DNA of 64,000 nt. Source: Streptomyces davaonensis JCM 4913 (GTDB lineage Bacteria > Actinomycetota > Actinomycetes > Streptomycetales > Streptomycetaceae). The notes beneath the pieces are model-generated. The model searched no databases. It had not been told where the DNA came from and saw only the letters and a program-made list of their open reading frames with translations. Location of the stretch: contig NC_020504.1 of the NCBI RefSeq assembly GCF_000349325.1, positions 6,730,053 to 6,794,052 of the forward strand, given 5' to 3'. Below are positions 19,829 to 29,918 of the stretch, in pieces. Made by a program: the position numbers and the translations under genes. The number at the start of each line of letters is the position of its first letter. The first letter of the stretch is position 1.

Positions 19829-21871
19829 GTGGCGAATGCGGAGCACAGCGGGCGAGCGGCGGACGCGTTCGGAGCGACGGCCGTCGGCGGCCCGGCCAGG
19901 GCACGCCTGAGAGCCGCCCGCATCGGGCTGTGGCTGATCGCCGCGGTCCTCGCCGTACGACAGGTGACCGTCGTCCTCAGCACGCCCCGCGGTGAGCGGC
20001 TGACGGACCTGGAGACCTGGGTCGGCACCGACGGCGTCCTCCATGTGAACGGCTCTCTCTACGACTCCACGCGCTTCACCGGGACTCCTTTCGGGGGACT
20101 TGTCCTCAAGCCCCTGACGAAGTCCGCCGAGCAGGCGCTCGGCTGGGGCTGGACCTTCGGCACCCTGCTCCTGGTGGTCGCCCTCGGCCTGGTCGCCGCC
20201 CGCGCCCTGCCGCAGCCGGTGAGCCGCCGCGCCTCCCTGCTCGCCGCCCCCGTCGCGGTCAGCCTGCTGATGCTGTCGCTGCCGGTCCGCAACAGCTTCT
20301 GGCTCGGCCAGACCAGCATCATCCCGGTCCTGCTGGTACTGCTCGGATGTTTCGCCGTGCGCGGCCAGCGGGCCTGCGGGCTGCTCATCGGCGTCGCGGC
20401 GGCGCTCCAGCCGACGCTGCTGCTGTTCGCCCCGCTGCTGTGGTTCACCGGCCGCAAACAGGCGGCCGCGGCCACCGGCGCCACCTTCGCCGGTGCCACC
20501 GCGCTGGCCTGGGCGGCGATGCCGCACGACTCGTACACCTACTGGGTGCACCACATGGCGGGCGCCGGGCTCGGCGGGCGCGCGGACGACCTGGCCAACC
20601 AGTCGCTGCACGGCGCGCTGCTGAGACTGGGCCTGGACGGGCCCCTGGAGATCGCGCTCTTCCTCGTGCTCGCCGCCGCCGTCGCCGCCCTCGGCATCCA
20701 CCGGGCCGTGCGCTACGCCCGCGACGGACAGCTCCTGCTCGCCGTCGCCATCACCGGCTGCGCGGCGATCGTCGCCTCGCCCACCGCCTGGCAGCACCAG
20801 CTGCTGTGGGTGCTGCTCGCGGTCGTCGGCCGCGTCGGCAAGAAGGCCGCCGACCGGTACCTGTGGCCGGTCGCGGTCGTCCTGGTGATGACCCTCCCGG
20901 CGAAGATGATGCTGCCGAACATGTCGGCGCTGTACCCGCTGCGGGACAACGTGGTGCTGCTGGCCGCGCTCGCCGCCGCCACCTTCGTGCCGTTCCTGTC
21001 GCGCACCTCGCCCTACTACCAGGCGCCGATCCCGACCCGGTACGCCGATCCCGTCCCCACCCGCTTCAAGCACGTCCCGCTGGTGCCGTTCCTGCGCCGG
21101 GTGCTGGCCCGCCCGAACCTGCTGCTGGAACTGCTGCTGATCCGGGTCACCTACGCCGCCTACGCCAAGGTCCGGCTGGCCGCGACCGGCGGTTCCAACT
21201 CGGCGGGCCGGGAGCGGGCCGAGGCGCACGGGCAGCAGATCCTCGACATCGAACGCTTCCTGCACATCGACATCGAGCACGCCCTCAACCACGCCGTGGT
21301 GAAGGTCGGGTTCCTGCGGGACTTCTTCGATTTCTACTACACGTCCTTCCACTTCGTGGTCCCGCTGACCGTCCTCGGCCTGCTGTACTGGCGCCGCCCG
21401 GTCGACTACCGCTGGGCCCGCTCCGCGCTCGGCTTCGCCACCCTGCTCGCCCTGCTGGGCTTCTGGCTCTACCCGCTGGCCCCGCCGCGTCTGATGCAGG
21501 GCCTCGGGATCATCGACACCGTGCACGGCGTCCAGGACTTCTCCAAGCCGGACTACGGCACGCTCACCGCGCTCACCAACCAGTACGCGGCGATGCCCTC
21601 GCTGCACTTCGGCTGGTCCCTCTGGTGCGGGCTGGTCATCGCGATCGTGGCGCCGAAGGTGTGGATGAAGGCCCTCGGCCTGCTCCACCCGTTCTTCACG
21701 CTCACCGCGATCGTCGTCACCGGCAACCACTGGATCCTGGACGCGGTCGGCGGCGCGGCCGTCGTCGGCGCCGGCTTCGGGCTGACGTACCTGCTCCAGG
21801 GCCCGCGCGCCCGGCTGGTCACCCGGACCGCCGTCAGCACCGAGCCGCTGAAGGACCGTACTCCGAGCTGA
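19829..21871 (+). CDS. GT87-type glycosyltransferase / PAP2 phosphatase fusion
   Basis: A 680-residue polytopic membrane protein with two parts. Residues 30 to about 400 match the GT87 mannosyltransferase-like (GT-C) family, with the NQSLHGALLR motif and several helices; such enzymes use polyprenyl-phosphate sugars. From about 430 on is a PAP2/inositolphosphotransferase-type domain, with RFLHIDIE, the MPSLHFGWSLW motif and the GNHWILDAVGG motif holding the catalytic His. The fusion suggests coupled sugar transfer and lipid-phosphate turnover in the envelope. GTG start at 19829. Its 3' end overlaps the convergent gene by 38 bp. Confidence 0.85.
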   Translation: MANAEHSGRAADAFGATAVGGPARARLRAARIGLWLIAAVLAVRQVTVVLSTPRGERLTDLETWVGTDGVLHVNGSLYDSTRFTGTPFGGLVLKPLTKSAEQALGWGWTFGTLLLVVALGLVAARALPQPVSRRASLLAAPVAVSLLMLSLPVRNSFWLGQTSIIPVLLVLLGCFAVRGQRACGLLIGVAAALQPTLLLFAPLLWFTGRKQAAAATGATFAGATALAWAAMPHDSYTYWVHHMAGAGLGGRADDLANQSLHGALLRLGLDGPLEIALFLVLAAAVAALGIHRAVRYARDGQLLLAVAITGCAAIVASPTAWQHQLLWVLLAVVGRVGKKAADRYLWPVAVVLVMTLPAKMMLPNMSALYPLRDNVVLLAALAAATFVPFLSRTSPYYQAPIPTRYADPVPTRFKHVPLVPFLRRVLARPNLLLELLLIRVTYAAYAKVRLAATGGSNSAGRERAEAHGQQILDIERFLHIDIEHALNHAVVKVGFLRDFFDFYYTSFHFVVPLTVLGLLYWRRPVDYRWARSALGFATLLALLGFWLYPLAPPRLMQGLGIIDTVHGVQDFSKPDYGTLTALTNQYAAMPSLHFGWSLWCGLVIAIVAPKVWMKALGLLHPFFTLTAIVVTGNHWILDAVGGAAVVGAGFGLTYLLQGPRARLVTRTAVSTEPLKDRTPS

Positions 21872-23441
21872 TCCGGTACTCGCCGGGCGCGTCCACCGTA
21901 AGCCGGGTGAACTCGCCCTGCCGGGACAGGCAGCCGCCCTCCGCGCGCAGCCACCGCGAGTACGCCACCCGCACGGTCACCGAGCCCGCGCGCGGGAGGC
22001 GGACGACGAGGTCGGCGCCGGAGCCGCCCACGACGGTCGCGGGCGCCGACACCAGCGGTACGGCGTCCCGCACCCGGAAGATCCGCCAGTGCGCGTCCTG
22101 CCACACCGGCTCCAGCCAGTCCGGCCGCTCCTCGCTGATCAGCCGCGCCTCCGCCTCGGCGTACCCGTCGGGCTTGCCGAGCGGCAGGACCACCAGGCCG
22201 ACCGCCCAACGGTCCAGCCACGCCCGGTAGTTGGCGGCGCTGAAGGAGCCGTCGTAGAACAGTCGGGCGCGTTCCATGTCGAGCTGGCGGTTCCAGCCGC
22301 GGGCCATGTTGATGTGCGGGGCGAGGGCGACGGCCTCGCGATGGTTGCGGGCCGGGACCACCTCCACCCGGGTGCGGTCGGCGCCGAGGCCGTCCAGGGC
22401 GCGTATGACGCCGTCCGTCTCGGCGGCCCAGGCGGGCACGACGGTGGAGACCTTCAGATCGTCGGCGGTCTTCTTGCCGACCCAGGCGACGGAGAAGACG
22501 AGTGCGGCGACGAGGAGATTCCGCCGGAGTTTCGCCAGCCCAGGCACGCTGAGCAGGGCCGCCAGCAGGACGGCGGGGGCGAACAGCTCCGCGAAGCGCT
22601 CGACGTTCGTACCGACGGGCGAGGCGATCAGATACGTCAGCACCGTCCCGGCCGCGTACACCGCCCCGCTCCACCGGGCGACCCGCCAGGTGCGCGGTGC
22701 CAGCGCGGTGACGGCGAGCCCGAGGACGACGGGCGGCCAGATGCGGGAGGCGGGCATCAACTGCTCGCCGGTGAACGGGAAGAGGAACGTGGTCGCCCCG
22801 ACCACGACGGCCGGGGGCAGGAGCAGGGCGAGCGCCCGCCCCCAGTCCCGTACGACCAGCAGGGCCGCGCCCACGACCACCAGGAACAGGCCCGCGACCG
22901 GGCTCGCCATGGTCGCCAGCGCCGCGTACGCCACCGCCAGGGCGATCCGGCGCTCGCGAGTGAGCAGCACACAGGCGGCCAGGCCGAAGGCGACACCGAG
23001 CGCGAAGGTGGTCCGGCCCGAGGCCACGTTGCACCACAGCGCGAGGGACGCCAGCAGCGCCGGGCCGAGGGGTCTTCGGACCCCGGAGCGGATGAGGAGG
23101 ACGGCCGCCAGCCAGGACGCGGCGAGCCCCGCGACCACGGTGACCGTGCGCACGCCGAGGCCGGCCATCAGATACGGGGATATCAGGCTGTAGTTGGCGG
23201 TGTGCATGCCGCCGTACCAGAACAGGTTGTAGGCCGAGCCGCCGTGCCGGGACGCGAAGCCCGCCCAGGCCTCCTGGGCCGCGAGATCGCCGCCGCCGGT
23301 GGCGAGGAGGAACCACCACAGTGCGTACAGGGGGAGCAGGGGCAGGGTGGCGAGCAGGGGGATGCGGAAGGGGCTGTTCCGTGCGGTGGCCGTGCGGATT
23401 CCGGGGCTGGCGGTGGTCGGCTCGGCGGGCAGGAGCATCAC
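21834..23441 (-). CDS. Polytopic membrane protein, GT-C-like
   Basis: A 535-residue protein with roughly ten hydrophobic helices in the first 340 residues and a soluble extracytoplasmic C-terminal domain with conserved Trp and Cys. Features include YNLFWYGGMHTANYSLISPYL near residues 70-90 and LASPVGTNVERFAELFAP. It resembles membrane proteins often mis-annotated as MFS transporters, but the re-entrant-looking N-terminal loop is more like a GT-C glycosyltransferase; I infer rather than recognise this. It lies tail to tail with the GT87-PAP2 gene, with which it may share a lipid-linked sugar pathway. Start GTG 23441 or ATG 23438. Confidence 0.7.
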   Translation of the reverse strand: MMLLPAEPTTASPGIRTATARNSPFRIPLLATLPLLPLYALWWFLLATGGGDLAAQEAWAGFASRHGGSAYNLFWYGGMHTANYSLISPYLMAGLGVRTVTVVAGLAASWLAAVLLIRSGVRRPLGPALLASLALWCNVASGRTTFALGVAFGLAACVLLTRERRIALAVAYAALATMASPVAGLFLVVVGAALLVVRDWGRALALLLPPAVVVGATTFLFPFTGEQLMPASRIWPPVVLGLAVTALAPRTWRVARWSGAVYAAGTVLTYLIASPVGTNVERFAELFAPAVLLAALLSVPGLAKLRRNLLVAALVFSVAWVGKKTADDLKVSTVVPAWAAETDGVIRALDGLGADRTRVEVVPARNHREAVALAPHINMARGWNRQLDMERARLFYDGSFSAANYRAWLDRWAVGLVVLPLGKPDGYAEAEARLISEERPDWLEPVWQDAHWRIFRVRDAVPLVSAPATVVGGSGADLVVRLPRAGSVTVRVAYSRWLRAEGGCLSRQGEFTRLTVDAPGEYRISSEYGPSAARC

Positions 23442-23550
23442 GATCGAAGACGCCGTACCGCGCGGATACGTTCATCTGCGCTCATCCGCGTTCATCGGGG
23501 GAGGCAGGGGCCAGGGCGGGGGATGAGGTGCTCCTGCCTCCCCCGGGTCC

Positions 23551-24786
23551 TCAGTCCAGGCTGACCTGGAGGTGTTTCACGCCGTTGATCCAGGCGGAGC
23601 GCAGCCGGTCCGGGTCGCCGGTCAGGCGCAGGTCCGGCATGGCGTCCGCGATGGCGTTGAAGATGAGGTCGATCTCCAGTACGGCCAGGGACTTGCCGAG
23701 GCAGTAGTGCGGGCCCCCGCCGCCGAAGCCGAGGTGCGGGTTGGGGTCGCGGGTGATGTCGAAGGTGTCCGGGTTCTCGAAGACCTCGGGGTCGTGGTTG
23801 GCGGCGGCGTAGAAGACCCCGACCCGGTCGCCCTTCTTGATGACCTTGCCGCCCAGTTCGGTGTCCTGAGTGGCCGTGCGCTGGAAGGAGTTGACCGGCG
23901 TAGCCCAGCGGACGATCTCCTCGGCAGCCGTCTCGCACCGCTCCCTCTTGTACCGCTCCCACTGGTCGGGGTGGGTGAGGAAGGCGTGCATGCCGTGGGT
24001 GATGGCGTTACGGGTGGTCTCGTTGCCCGCGACGGCCAGCATCAGCACGAAGAAGCCGAACTCGTCGGAGCCCAGGTTCCCTTCGTCCTCGGCCGACACG
24101 AGTGTGGTGACGATGTCCTGCGCCGGGCACTGCTTGCGGTCGGCGGCCATGTTCATCGCGTAGGCGATGAGCTCGGTGGCCGATTCCGCTCCCACCTCCT
24201 CGGTGATCGCGTACTCCGGATCGTCGTAGGAGATCATCTTGTTGGACCAGTCGAAGATCTTTGCCCGGTCGTCCTGCGGGATGCCGATCAGCTCGGCGAT
24301 GGCCTGGAGGGGCAGTTCGCAGGCGACCTGGGTGACGAAGTCGAAGGGCCCGGGGTGGGCGCGGGCCTCGATGACGATCGACTGGGCCCGGTCGCGGAGC
24401 CGCTGCTCCAACGCCCGTATGGCGCGCGGGGTGAAGACGCGCTGCACGATCTGGCGGACGCGGGTGTGCTCGGGCGGGTCCATGTTCAGGAGGATCAGCC
24501 GCTGGGCGTCTATGGCATCCCGCTCGATGTGCTCGTTGAAGCGGATGATCGCGGTGTTGACCCAGGAGGAGAACAGCTCCGGGTGCGTGGAGACGTACTT
24601 GACGTCCGCGTGCCGGGTGACGGCCCAGTACCCCTCGTCCTGGAACCCGGCGATGTTGCCCGGCTGCGGGATCCAGCGCACCGGTTCGGCCCGGCGCAGT
24701 TCGGCGTACTCCGGGAAGGGGACGCGGTGTCGGAGGAGGTCGGGGTCGGTGAAGTCGAACCCTTCGGGAAGCGCTGGACAGGGCAT
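23551..24786 (-). CDS. Cytochrome P450, steroid/CYP125-CYP142-like
   Basis: A 411-residue P450. The I-helix oxygen-activation motif is AGNETTRN near residue 252, the K-helix ExxR is EEIVRW, and the heme-binding loop is FGGGGPHYCLGKSLA with the thiolate Cys362. The N-terminal region (DPEYAI, MDPPEHTRVRQIV) and loop are like CYP125/CYP142 enzymes, which oxidise the terminal side-chain carbon of cholesterol-type sterols. A steroid-type thiolase lies 0.9 kb away and supports this reading. The ATG at 24784-24786 has GGAG upstream; an ATG nine codons earlier lacks one. Confidence 0.85.
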   Translation of the reverse strand: MPCPALPEGFDFTDPDLLRHRVPFPEYAELRRAEPVRWIPQPGNIAGFQDEGYWAVTRHADVKYVSTHPELFSSWVNTAIIRFNEHIERDAIDAQRLILLNMDPPEHTRVRQIVQRVFTPRAIRALEQRLRDRAQSIVIEARAHPGPFDFVTQVACELPLQAIAELIGIPQDDRAKIFDWSNKMISYDDPEYAITEEVGAESATELIAYAMNMAADRKQCPAQDIVTTLVSAEDEGNLGSDEFGFFVLMLAVAGNETTRNAITHGMHAFLTHPDQWERYKRERCETAAEEIVRWATPVNSFQRTATQDTELGGKVIKKGDRVGVFYAAANHDPEVFENPDTFDITRDPNPHLGFGGGGPHYCLGKSLAVLEIDLIFNAIADAMPDLRLTGDPDRLRSAWINGVKHLQVSLD

Positions 24787-24885
24787 GGCGGCTCCAGCAA
24801 TCTGACGGACCATCAGTTATGGCGCAAAGTAACGGCGGGTTCCGAAGACTGCAAGAGGGTTCGCCGCAGTGATTACGGTGGGCGA

Positions 24886-25530
24886 ATGTCTGTTCAACAC
24901 GACGACGAAGCCGAACGGGTCGCCGTCGCCTGGCGGAAGGTGACCGACTGGCTCGCCGAGCACGCTCCCGTCTCGCACGCCTCGCTCCTTCCGCCCGCGC
25001 CGGAAGCGCAGATCGTCTCGGCCGACTCCTGGCTGAGGGAGCGGCTCGGATTCGGGCTGCCCACGGAACTCGCCGCGCTGTGGCGGCTGTGCGGCGGCGT
25101 GGAGCACCAGTACATCGAGGCCAACGAGGAGGAGGGTGAGGTCGGTTCGGGGGCGTTCCTGCCGGGCGGCATCCTGCTCGGCCCGGTGGACGCGCTCGGT
25201 CCGCGGCTGCCCGAGACCGGCCGCGCCGATGTGTGGGGCGCCGCGGTGGTGCCGTGGCTGACCGGCGACGAGTCGGGCCCCGAGTCCGGGCACTACGTGG
25301 GGGAGGGCGGCGTCGGCCGCTGGTCGCTGCCGGACGATCTGGCCTTCGGCAGACCTGCCTATCCATCAATCGCCGCCTATCTGGAGGCCGTTCACCGCAC
25401 GCTCACCGAAGGGCCGGCCGATGCCATGGGCCCGGATGTGCCCGGCCTGGTGTGGGGCTGCCTGATCTGGGACGACCCCGAGGCGCCCATGCTCGACGAC
25501 GCGCTGGAGGACTGGCATCCCGTCCACTGA
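24886..25530 (+). CDS. SMI1/KNR4 family protein
   Basis: A 214-residue acidic soluble protein of the SMI1/KNR4 (SUKH) superfamily. It shows the early W-L region (VTDWLAEHAP), LGFGLPTELAALWRLCGG, and the later GPVDALG and AYLEAVHRTL segments. SUKH proteins often act as immunity proteins against contact-dependent toxins, but single genes without a toxin, as here, are common in Streptomyces. It is divergent from the P450 and is followed by the promoter region of the thiolase gene. Confidence 0.82.
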   Translation: MSVQHDDEAERVAVAWRKVTDWLAEHAPVSHASLLPPAPEAQIVSADSWLRERLGFGLPTELAALWRLCGGVEHQYIEANEEEGEVGSGAFLPGGILLGPVDALGPRLPETGRADVWGAAVVPWLTGDESGPESGHYVGEGGVGRWSLPDDLAFGRPAYPSIAAYLEAVHRTLTEGPADAMGPDVPGLVWGCLIWDDPEAPMLDDALEDWHPVH

Positions 25531-26993
<1,463 letters not shown>

Positions 26994-27013
<20 letters not shown>

Positions 27014-27821
27014 AGCGGTCCTCCATCACGCGCCGGATCAGCTCCGCCGAGTCTTTGAGGGAGAGCGCGGCGGCTTGAAGATGATCGTAACGGAGCGAGC
27101 AGTCTTTGATGGTGGCTGGGTTCGCGGTTGGATGCCCGCTGCCGTAACCCTCCGTGTAGACGATGGTTGGATCGCTGGGAAAGCGATAGATGTTGAACGA
27201 GCCTGTCAGACCGGCATGCGCCCCTGCCGCGAACGGCAACACCTGGACGTTGATCTGAGGATTGTTCTCGAAGGACAGCAGGTGGGAGAGTTGCTCCCGC
27301 ATGACCTCCCGGCTGCCGACCTCCTGGTGCAGCGCGGCCTCGCTGAGGATCACCCAGAGGACAGGTGGCTCCTCCTTCTCGAAGATGCGCTGACGGGCCA
27401 GCCGAACCGCCGTGCGGTCGTCGAGGTTGGTCTCGTCGAGGACGCCGAGAACTGCGCGGACGTAGCCCTTGGTCTGGAGGAGGCCGTGGACCATGTGGGT
27501 CTGGAAGGTGCAGATCTCCGTCGCCCTGGCCTCCAGCTCGGCGACTTGCTGGAACCAGGCCGGAAGTTGACTCCGCATCACGAGGGTGATCAGTCGGGAC
27601 AGTAACCCGCCGGTGTTGAGTGCCGCGTCCGCGCGTTGGCTGAACTCCACTGTCGGGAGCTTGCGTGCGGTTTCGATCTGGCCCACGAGGGAGCCGGTGT
27701 AGTTGAGGATGTCCCCCAGCTGGCGCTGAGTGAGCCCGGCGGCCTCGCGGTACCGGCGGAGTTCGAAGCCGTAGTAGTCGAGAGCCGAGGCCCCGGGGTC
27801 CAGAACGTTGATGTTTGTCAC
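26994..27821 (-). CDS. Scr1-type helix-turn-helix transcriptional regulator
   Basis: A 275-residue regulator. An XRE helix-turn-helix occupies about residues 18-72 (LRRYREAAGLTQRQLGDIL, SLVGQIETARKLPTVEF), followed by the DUF5753/Scr1 domain (GLLQTKGYVRAVL, FENNPQINVQVLPF, YTEGYGSGH). Such proteins form many small regulator/DUF397 pairs in Streptomyces that influence development or antibiotic production. I used the GTG at 27819-27821 with GGGGG upstream; the frame runs on to 29102, but that part is low-complexity shadow. Confidence 0.88.
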
Positions 27822-27936
27822 GAATTGCCCCCACACCTGAGCGTGTTGTGTTCGAGCCGTAGCCCAGGGTAGTTCCGCGAGGTCAGCCTCGTACCGTGAA
27901 CGAATTCTTTCCCCCGCACTCGCCACGCCCCACACG

Positions 27937-28317
27937 GTGCAGTACTCCCTGCACTTGACCGTCGGCGAGCACTCCGCGCGGCATATCCGCCGGATCGTCC
28001 GGTCCCTGCTTGCCGATTGGGAGCTGTCGGAACTGTACGACGCCGTAGCGCTGGGCGTGACCGAGTTGGTCGCGAACGTCGTACGCCATGTCCCCGACCG
28101 GCGCTGCCGGGTGCTGGTGCTGCGGCAGGAGGACGGGGTTCGGGTGGAGGTGGCGGACGGGTGTGCCGAAGTGCCTTGCATGGAGGGCAGGTTGCCGACG
28201 GACGCGGAGGGGGGCCGGGGGCTGGTGCTGCTCAGTGAGGTGGCGGACAAGTGGGGGGTCGACCGGCGGGGTGGGGGTGGCGGTGGGAAGACGGTGTGGT
28301 TCGAGTGCCTGAGATGA
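27937..28317 (+). CDS. ATP-binding protein, anti-sigma-factor-kinase-like (HATPase_c)
   Basis: A 126-residue single-domain GHKL ATPase like RsbW/SpoIIAB. The N box is ALGVTELVANVVRHV with the Mg-binding Asn, the G1 box is VEVADG, and the G2 box is EGGRGLVLL. Such free-standing domains bind and phosphorylate anti-anti-sigma factors or act with neighbouring regulators. It is divergent from the Scr1/DUF397 pair, a common three-gene arrangement in Streptomyces. GTG start. The 3' end overlaps the convergent Fic gene by 86 bp. Confidence 0.83.
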   Translation: MQYSLHLTVGEHSARHIRRIVRSLLADWELSELYDAVALGVTELVANVVRHVPDRRCRVLVLRQEDGVRVEVADGCAEVPCMEGRLPTDAEGGRGLVLLSEVADKWGVDRRGGGGGGKTVWFECLR

Positions 28318-28921
28318 GGAGGGCGAGGAGGTCGGCGAGGGCGAGGGCGCCTTCGGGGTCGTCGGCACGGCGCTGAATGCGTCGTACGGGGCCGACTTGG
28401 TCGAGGGTGACGCCCGCGCGGGCCAGGAGGAAGGTCAGGGTGAGGAAGGCGGAGCGGGCGTTGCCGTCGGTGAAGGGGTGGAAGAAGCAGACGTCGAGGT
28501 AGGCGCGGGCGGCTCGGGCGTTGAGGGGGAGGGGGTCTGCTTCGGCGTCTCGGAGGCAGGCGTCGAGGCGGGCGGGGAGGCCGGGGGAGATGCCGTAGCG
28601 CTCGCGGCCGGCCTTGGCGTAGGCGGGGTGGGCGCGGAAGGACGGGGCCTCGGGGGTGTTGAGGACCAGGCGCTGCCAGGAGCTGAGGAGTTGGAAGGTG
28701 AGGGGCGTGCCGGCGGCGGCGTCCTCGCGGGTGCGGGTGAGGGCGGCGAGGAGGTGGGCGGCGCGGTGGGGGTCGCGGGCGTGGTCGTGGGTGCGGATGT
28801 CGTGGGCGGCGCCGTCGCGGAGGGGGCGTGGGGTGGGGAGGGCGACGGGGCGGGCCTGGTGCCAGGGGATCTGGGACCGGAGGGTGAGCCAGGTGCGGAG
28901 GTGATCCGGGGCGGCGGTCAT
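28232..28921 (-). CDS. Fic domain protein with variant active site
   Basis: A 229-residue Fic/DOC protein. The active-site loop is HPFTDGNARSAFL (about 148-160): the catalytic His and Asn are present, but the canonical G-N-G-R has Ala in place of the second Gly. Fic enzymes usually transfer AMP to a target hydroxyl. The last 25 residues are a Pro/His-rich tail reading through the end of the opposite ATPase gene; this tail is atypical and may be dispensable. No antitoxin-like (S/T)xxxE(G/N) motif is obvious in this protein or beside it. Confidence 0.8.
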   Translation of the reverse strand: MTAAPDHLRTWLTLRSQIPWHQARPVALPTPRPLRDGAAHDIRTHDHARDPHRAAHLLAALTRTREDAAAGTPLTFQLLSSWQRLVLNTPEAPSFRAHPAYAKAGRERYGISPGLPARLDACLRDAEADPLPLNARAARAYLDVCFFHPFTDGNARSAFLTLTFLLARAGVTLDQVGPVRRIQRRADDPEGALALADLLALLISGTRTTPSSHRHPHPAGRPPTCPPPH

Positions 28922-29010
28922 CGGTGAGGGATGGGTGATTGGCAGTTCGGGGCGAGGTTGGGGATGGAAGGTGCTGGTCGTGGGTTTCTGGGGTGGCCCA
29001 GAACTGCCAG

Positions 29011-29823
29011 TCACCGTCCGAAGGCCCGTCGTTCGTCCTCGTAGAAGTGGAGGCGGGCGGAGGTGTATCGGTGAGCGCCGGGGTCGGCCGGAGGCTCGGC
29101 ATCCGGCTCGATGGAGGCGGCGAGGTGCTCGGCGACGTCGGTGACGAGGGTGTTCTCCGGTGCGGTCCAGCTCTCGAAGCGGCCGCCGATGGCGTCCTCG
29201 ACGAGGGTGAGGGCGGTGGCGGGGTCGACGTCCCAGCGAGTGAGGAACCAGGTCAGGACCTGCCGGCAGTGCGCGTACCAGGCGTCCCCGGAGCCGGTGC
29301 GGTCCAGGGAGTGCAGGATCAGCTGGTGGGTGGCGCGCTCCCAGGCGTCGAGGCGGTCCTCGGCGGAGAGTTGGGAGAGCGGGTACCGGTCGAAGAACCG
29401 CCCGAGGAACTCCAGCCAGTCCCGCCATTCGCGGAGCGCGGCGGTGACGCGGTCGAGGGTTTCGTCGGGGGTGGTGATGGAGTGCAGGGCGCAGCACCAG
29501 GAGCCGACGGGCCCGCCCCCGAGATCTCCCTCGTCATGCGACCAACGCCAGCCGCTGGCCCATGTCCCGTACGTGTCGACGAGCGCCCGCGTCATGTCGT
29601 CGACCCATTCCCACCCCACGGTATGGGACCAGTCACAGACCTTCCGGAACTCCGCGTACGCCTCGTCCCGGTCCTTCAGCAACCTCCACTCCGGCCGCAC
29701 AGGCGCCCGCCCGGGGGGCTCCAGCCCCCTTACGACGTCGAGCACCTCGTCACTGTCGAAGGGATGCGTCGCGGGGTCCACCTCGGTCCAGGTGAGGTGG
29801 TAGGGGAGCAGTCGCAGGTTCAC
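29011..29823 (-). CDS. Conserved Streptomyces protein of unknown function
   Basis: A 270-residue soluble, Trp-rich protein. Recognisable stretches are WSHTVGWEWVDDMTRALVDTYG near the N-terminal third and AWYAHCRQVLTWFLTRWDVDP in the second half. No catalytic motif or membrane segment is apparent, and I do not know its function. It is the last ordinary gene before the biosynthetic cluster; a strong terminator separates them. A 16-bp inverted repeat (14 matches) flanks the end of this gene at 28937-29012. Confidence 0.72.
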   Translation of the reverse strand: MNLRLLPYHLTWTEVDPATHPFDSDEVLDVVRGLEPPGRAPVRPEWRLLKDRDEAYAEFRKVCDWSHTVGWEWVDDMTRALVDTYGTWASGWRWSHDEGDLGGGPVGSWCCALHSITTPDETLDRVTAALREWRDWLEFLGRFFDRYPLSQLSAEDRLDAWERATHQLILHSLDRTGSGDAWYAHCRQVLTWFLTRWDVDPATALTLVEDAIGGRFESWTAPENTLVTDVAEHLAASIEPDAEPPADPGAHRYTSARLHFYEDERRAFGR

Positions 29824-29874
29824 CGGACGGATGTTCCATGACGGAGGGCTGCGAACTCAACCGCTTTCCCGGGT

Positions 29875-29904
29875 AACCGCACCCGTGCGGACACGGGTGC
29901 GGTT
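29875..29904 (-). terminator. Terminator of the leftward biosynthetic operon
   Basis: Perfect 13-bp arms AACCGCACCCGTG / CACGGGTGCGGTT around a 4-nt loop, 15 bp past the amidinotransferase stop codon. It marks the likely left edge of the NRPS cluster. Confidence 0.85.
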
Positions 29905-29918
29905 CGGGGGGAGTTGGC

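Noticed and set aside
19454..21730. 758-codon minus-strand frame opposite the GT87-PAP2 gene
   Set aside because: Composition is Glu/Gln/Arg-rich shadow with no motifs; the plus strand has GT87 and PAP2 signatures and membrane helices.
28937..29012. Inverted repeat (14 of 16 matches, GACTGGCAGTTC type) around the stop of the 29011-29823 gene
   Set aside because: The loop is over 40 nt and no T-run follows; it may be a weak terminator but I could not support it as a mobile element or operator.
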